From an uncultured Nitratireductor sp. (GTDB taxonomy: Bacteria > Pseudomonadota > Alphaproteobacteria > Rhizobiales > Rhizobiaceae), in assembly GCF_913053745.1 (NCBI RefSeq), contig NZ_CAJXGF010000003.1, positions 1-64,000 on the forward strand: a stretch of 64,000 nucleotides of DNA. The letters run 5' to 3'. How positions within the stretch are numbered: the first letter of the stretch is position 1; every line of letters begins with the position of its first letter. Below, piece after piece: positions 58,257-64,000 of the stretch. The notes under the pieces were generated by a model. It had not been told where the DNA came from and made no database searches. It worked only from the letters and a program-made list of their open reading frames with translations. Position numbers and translations under genes: made by a program.

Positions 58257-58982
58257 ATGAAAACCAAGAAAGTCACGGCTCCGCAGGCCAAGGCGTTTTC
58301 AGTACATCTCCTGACCGCGTCCGGATCCTTCCTCGCCTTTTTGTCGCTCGTCGCTGCCAGCGAAGAGCGCTGGACCGCCATGTTCTGGTGGCTGGGTTTT
58401 GCTCTGTTCGTCGATGGAATAGACGGCCCGATTGCGCGCAAGCTCGATGTGAAGCAGGTCCTCCCCACCTGGTCTGGCGATATGCTCGACAACATCATCG
58501 ACTACGTGACCTATGTTCTTATCCCCGCCTTTGCACTTTATCAGAGCGGGTTCATGGGGCAGGGACTGTCGTTTCTGTCGGCGGCGATCATCGTCGTCAC
58601 CAGTGCGATCTACTATGCCGATACCGGAATGAAGACGCGGGAGAACTTCTTCAAGGGCTTTCCCGTGGTCTGGAACATGGTGGTTTTCACGCTTTTCGTG
58701 GTTCAACCCGGCGAGCAGGTCGCATTCGCGGTGGTGCTCATCTCTGCGGTGACGACGTTTTTGCCGATTTTTTTCCTGCATCCGGTACGGGTACAGCGCC
58801 TGCGCACCCTCAATCTCGCGGTATTTTTTGCCTGGTGCGCTTTCGGTGTGCTGGGGCTTCTTCAAGAGCTCGAGGCCCATCAATTGGTGCGATTGGGTAT
58901 AGGGATAACTGGCTTATACCTCTTTGCAATCGGTGGCATCATGCAGGTTTGGCCGAATCTGGGGAAAGGACATAAGGGGTAA
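58257..58982 (+). CDS. pcs: Phosphatidylcholine synthase
   Basis: CDP-alcohol phosphotransferase motif 'DGIDGPIARKLDVKQVLPTWSGDMLDNIIDYVTYVLIPAFAL'. Confidence 0.92.
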   Translation: MKTKKVTAPQAKAFSVHLLTASGSFLAFLSLVAASEERWTAMFWWLGFALFVDGIDGPIARKLDVKQVLPTWSGDMLDNIIDYVTYVLIPAFALYQSGFMGQGLSFLSAAIIVVTSAIYYADTGMKTRENFFKGFPVVWNMVVFTLFVVQPGEQVAFAVVLISAVTTFLPIFFLHPVRVQRLRTLNLAVFFAWCAFGVLGLLQELEAHQLVRLGIGITGLYLFAIGGIMQVWPNLGKGHKG

Positions 58983-59074
58983 TGGGGCGGTTGTGTTTGA
59001 ATCTCTTTCAAGGAATGCGGCTCTAATGCGCGGCGAAGCCATCCGCCTATGATTGATCTGGGAACAGAACAAAA

Positions 59075-60670
59075 ATGACCGAAGTGGGAGCCGGCGTGGA
59101 TCAACGACACGAAGGCGAAGGCGGCGAACTTCTCGAGGTTCGCGGCCTGACAAAGACATTCGGCGCATTGAAAGCTTGCGACGCGATCGATCTTTCGATT
59201 GGAAAAGGCGAGATTCATGCGCTTCTTGGCGAAAACGGCGCCGGCAAGTCGACGCTGGTGAAGATGCTGTTCGGTGCGCTCGAGCCGGCGGCCGGTGAAA
59301 TCCGCTGGAAACGGAGGGTGGTCGCCATCCAATCCCCCGGCGAAGCCCGGCGTCTCGGTATCGGCATGGTTTTTCAGCATTTTTCGCTCTTCGAAGCGTT
59401 GACCGCCGCAGAGAACATCATGCTTGCGCTGGATGACACGACACCCATTCTGCAGGTGGCCGAGCGTGCGCGTGAACTTTCCAAAGCCTACGGCCTGCCA
59501 CTCGACCCCTTTGCCCATGTGGGTGATCTCTCGGTCGGCGAACGCCAGCGCATCGAGATCATCCGTTGCCTCTTGCAAAAGCCGGATCTGATCATTCTCG
59601 ATGAGCCGACATCGGTTCTCACCCCTCAGGAGGCCGACAGGCTCTTCGAGACGCTGGAAACTCTGCGCGATGAGGGCAAATCGATCCTCTACATCTCTCA
59701 CCGCCTCGAGGAGGTGAAACGGCTTTGCGACCGGGCGACCGTTCTGCGCCACGGCCGGGTGGTTTCGCATTGTGATCCGAGGCGGGAAACTGCCGCGTCG
59801 CTCGCCCGCATGATGGTCGGTGATGAGGTGGATACGGTAAAGCGCGTCGGCAGCGTCGACGCCTCCGGCCAGTCGCTATTGGAGGTCAAGGGACTTAGCC
59901 GGCCCGCGGCAAATCCCTTTGCCGTGTCGCTGCGCGAGATCAGTCTTTCGGTGCGCGCCGGCGAGGTCGTGGGGATCGCTGGAGTTGCCGGCAATGGACA
60001 GGGAGAACTGTTTGAAGCCCTGTCCGGCGAAGCGCTGCAGGACAAGGCTGGTGCCATCCGCGTTCGCGGCACGGATGCAGGACGGCTTGGGATTTCCGGG
60101 CGCCGTCTTCTGGGCGCTGCCTTCGTACCCGAGGAGCGGCTCGGTCACGGCGCGGCACCGCAGATGCGCCTTTCCGAAAATCTTTTCCTGTCACGCCACG
60201 TCACCGATGCCGGCGCCTTTGTCGGTGCGCTCGGCACGGTGCGCTCCGGTGCGCTGGCCAACGCCGCCGCACGCATCGTCGAGGCCATGGATGTGCGGAA
60301 GGGCGGGGAAGACCCAGAAGCCTCAGCGCTGTCCGGCGGCAATCTGCAGAAATTCATCATTGGTCGTGAGCTCGACCGCCAGCCCGCGGTAATGATCGTC
60401 AACCAGCCCACCTGGGGTGTCGATGCCGGCGCTGCCGCTCGTATCCGACAGGCGTTGATCGATCTGGCACGCTCGGGTTCGGCTGTTCTGGTCATCAGCC
60501 AGGATCTGGATGAGTTGTTCGAGATCTGTGATTCCGTCGCGGTGATGCATGATGGCCGCCTGTCCGCTCCAGTGCCCATCGCGGAAGCGACCTTCGAGAA
60601 AATTGGTCTGTTGATGGGGGGTGCCACGCCGGAGCGCGCCGAACCGCCAGAAAAAGCGGAGACGGCATAA
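59075..60670 (+). CDS. ABC transporter ATP-binding protein (nucleoside/BMP-type, tandem ATPase domains)
   Basis: 'ALLGENGAGKSTLVKMLFGAL', 'LSVGERQRIEIIRCLLQKPDLIILDEPTSVLTPQE'. Confidence 0.93.
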   Translation: MTEVGAGVDQRHEGEGGELLEVRGLTKTFGALKACDAIDLSIGKGEIHALLGENGAGKSTLVKMLFGALEPAAGEIRWKRRVVAIQSPGEARRLGIGMVFQHFSLFEALTAAENIMLALDDTTPILQVAERARELSKAYGLPLDPFAHVGDLSVGERQRIEIIRCLLQKPDLIILDEPTSVLTPQEADRLFETLETLRDEGKSILYISHRLEEVKRLCDRATVLRHGRVVSHCDPRRETAASLARMMVGDEVDTVKRVGSVDASGQSLLEVKGLSRPAANPFAVSLREISLSVRAGEVVGIAGVAGNGQGELFEALSGEALQDKAGAIRVRGTDAGRLGISGRRLLGAAFVPEERLGHGAAPQMRLSENLFLSRHVTDAGAFVGALGTVRSGALANAAARIVEAMDVRKGGEDPEASALSGGNLQKFIIGRELDRQPAVMIVNQPTWGVDAGAAARIRQALIDLARSGSAVLVISQDLDELFEICDSVAVMHDGRLSAPVPIAEATFEKIGLLMGGATPERAEPPEKAETA

Positions 60671-61767
60671 TGCGACTGGAACTCGTCAAGCGACCGCAGC
60701 ACTCGGTTCTTTTTAGCGCCGTTTCCCCCCTGATCGCACTGCTTCTAACCATGATCGCCGGCGCGATCATGTTCTCCGTTCTCGGCAAAAATCCGCTCGA
60801 TGCGCTCTATTATTATTTCATCGATCCGTTGCGGGAGACTTGGTCCCTGCATGAACTCGCGATCAAGGCAGCGCCTCTCATCCTGATCGCGGTCGGGCTG
60901 TCGGTTTGCTTCCTGTCCAACAACTGGAACATTGGCGCCGAGGGACAATTCATCGCCGGTGCGGTTGCCGGCAGCATACTTCCTGTCGTGTTGCCGGATT
61001 TTCAGAATTGGCTCGTTTTGCCGCTGATGCTCGTGATGGGCATTGCCGGCGGTGCGACCTATGCCGCCGTGCCGGCTTTCCTGAAGGCTCGTTTCAACAC
61101 CAATGAGATCCTGACCAGCCTGATGCTGGTCTATGTGGCTCAACTGTTTCTCGACTGGATCGTGCGCGGTCCATGGCGCGATCCCGGCGGAATGAACTTT
61201 CCCGAAACACGCGATTTTCACACCTTCGCTGTACTGCCCGAACTCATGCCGTCCGCCGGTCGGGCGAACTGGGGCATTATCTTTGCCATCCTCGCCGCTT
61301 TGTGTCTGTGGTTCATCCTGCGTAGGACACGCAAAGGATTCGAAATCCGGGTTCTCGGGCAAAGTCCGAGGGCAGGGCGCTTTGCCGGGTTCAGTTCTCC
61401 AAGAATGATAATGCTGGCCTTCCTGATTTCTGGGGGCCTCGCAGGGCTTGCCGGCATTTCGGAGGTGGCCGGCGCGATCGGCCAGCTCCAGCCTTCCATT
61501 TCGCCGGGCTATGGATTCACGGCGATCATCGTCGCTTTTCTTGGCCGGTTGAACCCGCTGGGCATAGTCGCAGCCGGTTTCGTTCTGGCGCTGTCCTATC
61601 TCGGCGGTGAAGCGGCGCAGATATCCCTCGGTCTCTCGGACAAGGCAGCCCGCGCCTTTCAGGGAATGCTGCTTTTCTTCGTTCTGGGCTGCGACACGCT
61701 GATCCATTATCGCATCCGCTTTGTCGGACGCGCGCCGCGGGCCAGGGAGGCCATCGACCATGCTTGA
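60670..61767 (+). CDS. ABC transporter permease (nucleoside/BMP-type)
   Basis: 'FLSNNWNIGAEGQFIAGAVAGS'; operonic. Confidence 0.92.
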   Translation: MRLELVKRPQHSVLFSAVSPLIALLLTMIAGAIMFSVLGKNPLDALYYYFIDPLRETWSLHELAIKAAPLILIAVGLSVCFLSNNWNIGAEGQFIAGAVAGSILPVVLPDFQNWLVLPLMLVMGIAGGATYAAVPAFLKARFNTNEILTSLMLVYVAQLFLDWIVRGPWRDPGGMNFPETRDFHTFAVLPELMPSAGRANWGIIFAILAALCLWFILRRTRKGFEIRVLGQSPRAGRFAGFSSPRMIMLAFLISGGLAGLAGISEVAGAIGQLQPSISPGYGFTAIIVAFLGRLNPLGIVAAGFVLALSYLGGEAAQISLGLSDKAARAFQGMLLFFVLGCDTLIHYRIRFVGRAPRAREAIDHA

Positions 61768-62674
61768 ATCCGTTCTGGTGACGATCGCCACGGCCGCCAC
61801 ACCGCTCTTGATCGCCGCCATAGGCGAATTGGTGGTCGAACGCTCGGGCGTTCTCAATCTTGGTGTGGAAGGCATGATGGTGATGGGCGCCGTGACCGGT
61901 TTCGGAATAGCCATCACCACCGGCTCGCCATGGCTCGGTGTATTCGCCGCTATTCTGGTAGGGGCTGCCTTTGCGCTGCTCTTCGGATTTCTGACGCTGA
62001 CACTCGTCACCAACCAGGTGGCGACCGGGCTGGCATTGACGCTCTTGGGACTTGGGGTCTCAGGCATGATCGGTGAAGCCTTCATCGGCCTGCCGGGCGT
62101 TAAAATGGCGCCATGGGTCATCCCCGGTCTGTCGGATTTGCCGGTGGTCGGGCGTTTCCTGTTTGCTCAGGCTCCGCTGTTCTACGTCTCGATTCTTCTC
62201 GTCATCGGCGTCGGCTATTTTCTGTTCAGAACGCGCGCCGGGCTGACACTGCGTTCGGTGGGAGACAATCACGATTCAGCGCATGCGCTGGGTATCCGTG
62301 TGATCGGTGTGCGCTACGCGGCGGTGCTGTTCGGTGGTGCGTGTGCCGGGCTCGCGGGTGCTTACCTGTCGCTGGTCTATACGCCGCAGTGGATTGAGAA
62401 CATGACCGCCGGCCGCGGCTGGATCGCCTTGGCGCTGGTCGTGTTCGCCTCCTGGCGGCCGTGGCGCGTGTTGGCGGGCGCCTATCTGTTCGGCGCGGTC
62501 TCGATCGGTCAATTGCATGCACAGGTAATCGGCGTTTCGGTGCCGTCGCAGCTCCTGTCGGCCTTGCCTTATCTGGCGACGATCGCCGTTCTTGTACTAA
62601 TCTCGCGCAACCGGCGGCTGACGATGGTCAACACGCCCGCCTGCCTGGGCCGGCCCTTTGTGCCTGCCCGTTAA
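61760..62674 (+). CDS. ABC transporter permease (nucleoside/BMP-type)
   Basis: 'IGELVVERSGVLNLGVEGMMVMGAVTGF'. Confidence 0.92.
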   Translation: MLESVLVTIATAATPLLIAAIGELVVERSGVLNLGVEGMMVMGAVTGFGIAITTGSPWLGVFAAILVGAAFALLFGFLTLTLVTNQVATGLALTLLGLGVSGMIGEAFIGLPGVKMAPWVIPGLSDLPVVGRFLFAQAPLFYVSILLVIGVGYFLFRTRAGLTLRSVGDNHDSAHALGIRVIGVRYAAVLFGGACAGLAGAYLSLVYTPQWIENMTAGRGWIALALVVFASWRPWRVLAGAYLFGAVSIGQLHAQVIGVSVPSQLLSALPYLATIAVLVLISRNRRLTMVNTPACLGRPFVPAR

Positions 62675-62708
62675 GACCTGCACTCAGACAACAGAGAGGA
62701 CGTCAACA

Positions 62709-63785
62709 ATGAAGAAACTCATTATGGCTCTCGCCGCAAGCACTGCGGCTCTTGCGTTCGCTTCGGCACCCGCCGCCGGTCAGGACAAGACCAAGGCCTG
62801 CTGGATTTATGTCGGCCCCATCGGTGACTTCGGCTATTCCTACCAGCATCATCAGGGATTGCTCGACGTTGAAGAGCATTTTGGCGACAAGGTCGAGACC
62901 GCTTATCTCGAAAGCGTGCCGGAAGGAGCGGACGCCGAGAGAGCACTGGAGCGTTTCGCCCGTTCGGGTTGTGACATCATCTTCGCGACCTCCTTCGGCT
63001 TCATGGATCCGGTGCAGAAGGTCGCAGCGAAATTTCCCGACATCAAGTTCGAGCACGCGACCGGTTTCAAGCGCGATCATGCCAACGTCGCGACCTATAA
63101 TTCGCGCTTTCATGAAGGGCGCTATGTGCAGGGCGTAATCGCGGCGAAGATGTCCGAGACAGGCAGTGCCGGCTATATTGCCTCTTTCCCGATCCCCGAG
63201 GTCGTGATGGGCATCAATGCTTTCATGCTCGGTGCGCAGTCGGTCAACCCGGATTTCAAGGTCAAGATTGTCTGGGCGAACACCTGGTTCGATGCTGGCA
63301 AGGAAGCCGATGCGGCCAAGGCTTTGCTCGATCAGGGCGTCGACATCATCACCCAGCACACCGATTCCACCGCACCTTTGCAGGTCGCCGCCGAACGCGG
63401 CATCAAGGGTTTCGGCCAGGCGTCGGACATGATCAAGTTCGCCCCCGAAACGCAGTTGACCTCCATCGTTGATGATTGGGGGCCTTATTACATCGAACGT
63501 GTCCAGGCGGTCATGGATGGCTCCTGGGAACAGCAAGACGTCTGGGGCGGTATGAAGGACGGGCACGTGGTGATGGCGCCCTACACGAACATGCCTGATG
63601 ATGTGAAGGCGGACGCGGAGGCCATCGAAGCGAAGATCAAGGATGAAGGCTTCAACCCCTTCACCGGCCCCGTTTACAAGCAGGATGGAACGCTGTGGCT
63701 TGAAGAGGGCCAGGCTGCGCCTGACGGTGAGGTGCTGAGCATGAATTTTTACATCAAGGGCGTCGACGATCAGTTGCCCAACTGA
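62709..63785 (+). CDS. BMP family ABC transporter substrate-binding protein
   Basis: Signal peptide; 'KACWIYVGPIGDFGYSYQHHQGLLDVEEHFGDKVETAYLESVPEGADAERALERFARSGCDIIFATSFGFMD'. Confidence 0.93.
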   Translation: MKKLIMALAASTAALAFASAPAAGQDKTKACWIYVGPIGDFGYSYQHHQGLLDVEEHFGDKVETAYLESVPEGADAERALERFARSGCDIIFATSFGFMDPVQKVAAKFPDIKFEHATGFKRDHANVATYNSRFHEGRYVQGVIAAKMSETGSAGYIASFPIPEVVMGINAFMLGAQSVNPDFKVKIVWANTWFDAGKEADAAKALLDQGVDIITQHTDSTAPLQVAAERGIKGFGQASDMIKFAPETQLTSIVDDWGPYYIERVQAVMDGSWEQQDVWGGMKDGHVVMAPYTNMPDDVKADAEAIEAKIKDEGFNPFTGPVYKQDGTLWLEEGQAAPDGEVLSMNFYIKGVDDQLPN

Positions 63786-63807
63786 ATGTTGAACCTCGGC
63801 AAAATCG

Positions 63808-63834
63808 AAAAAGGCGGCCTTAGCCGCCTTTTTT
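63808..63834 (+). terminator. Intrinsic terminator downstream of BMP operon
   Basis: AAAAAGGCGGC-CTTA-GCCGCCTTTTTT. Confidence 0.85.
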
Positions 63835-63920
63835 GCATCTAATCGAAACCATCGTGAACATCCTGACAGTCCCTTGTCAGGATGGCTTTGATAGCTTGCG
63901 CAGGCAGAAGGAGAAACACG

Positions 63921-64000
63921 ATGTTGACGTTCTATCATGCGCCCTGGTCGCGCTCTTCCGGCATCCTTTGGCTGTTGGAAGAGCTGCAAGTACCTTATGA
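63921..64000 (+). CDS. Glutathione S-transferase N-terminus (truncated by window end)
   Basis: 'MLTFYHAPWSRSSGILWLLEELQVPYE'. Confidence 0.75.
   Translation, partial: MLTFYHAPWSRSSGILWLLEELQVPY

Noticed and set aside
60745-62121. 458-aa minus-strand ORF
   Set aside because: Antisense to two ABC permeases; mirror ORF.

Overview
The window is an alphaproteobacterial (Rhizobiales-like) chromosome segment carrying an apparently complete ~38.5 kb podovirus-type prophage. The prophage is integrated in a tRNA-Lys(TTT) gene. A 49-bp direct repeat (737-785 and 39203-39251), containing the 3' part of the tRNA, marks attL and attR. Prophage modules in order: a minus-strand lysogeny operon (tyrosine integrase, small membrane and zinc-motif proteins, HTH/Xis-like protein); a CI-like repressor divergent from a Cro-like XRE gene; early/replication genes (DnaA-domain-IV-like HTH protein, C39-like peptidase, DNA methyltransferase, Toprim primase, N4 Gp49-like protein, SF3/D5-like ATPase, winged-helix protein); a repeat-rich non-coding region; terminases; BPP-1-like portal, scaffold, capsid, tail and internal virion genes; an Asp-box tailspike; a reverse-oriented acyltransferase-3 'moron'; and endolysin, holin and a spanin-like gene. 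Host flanks are ordinary: glpK 3' end, ccdA, glmU, glmS, DUF502, recG, sdhE, mfd, DsbA family, peptide-binding protein, ialB-like, hspQ, AEC transporter, ubiH-like, DUF2182, DUF1326, pcs, a BMP-type nucleoside ABC operon and a GST fragment. The most unusual signals are: (i) an apparently overprinted small gene inside a 327-aa ORF, where third-position GC favours the nested frame; (ii) an array of four 25-bp repeats upstream of the integrase operon; (iii) a shared 18-bp operator palindrome at both lysogeny promoters; (iv) a dense GGTTACC/GGTAACC cluster with a Z-DNA-like tract just before the terminase genes; and (v) a duplicated GC palindrome after two late genes. No database search was possible; product names come from motif and family recognition by eye.
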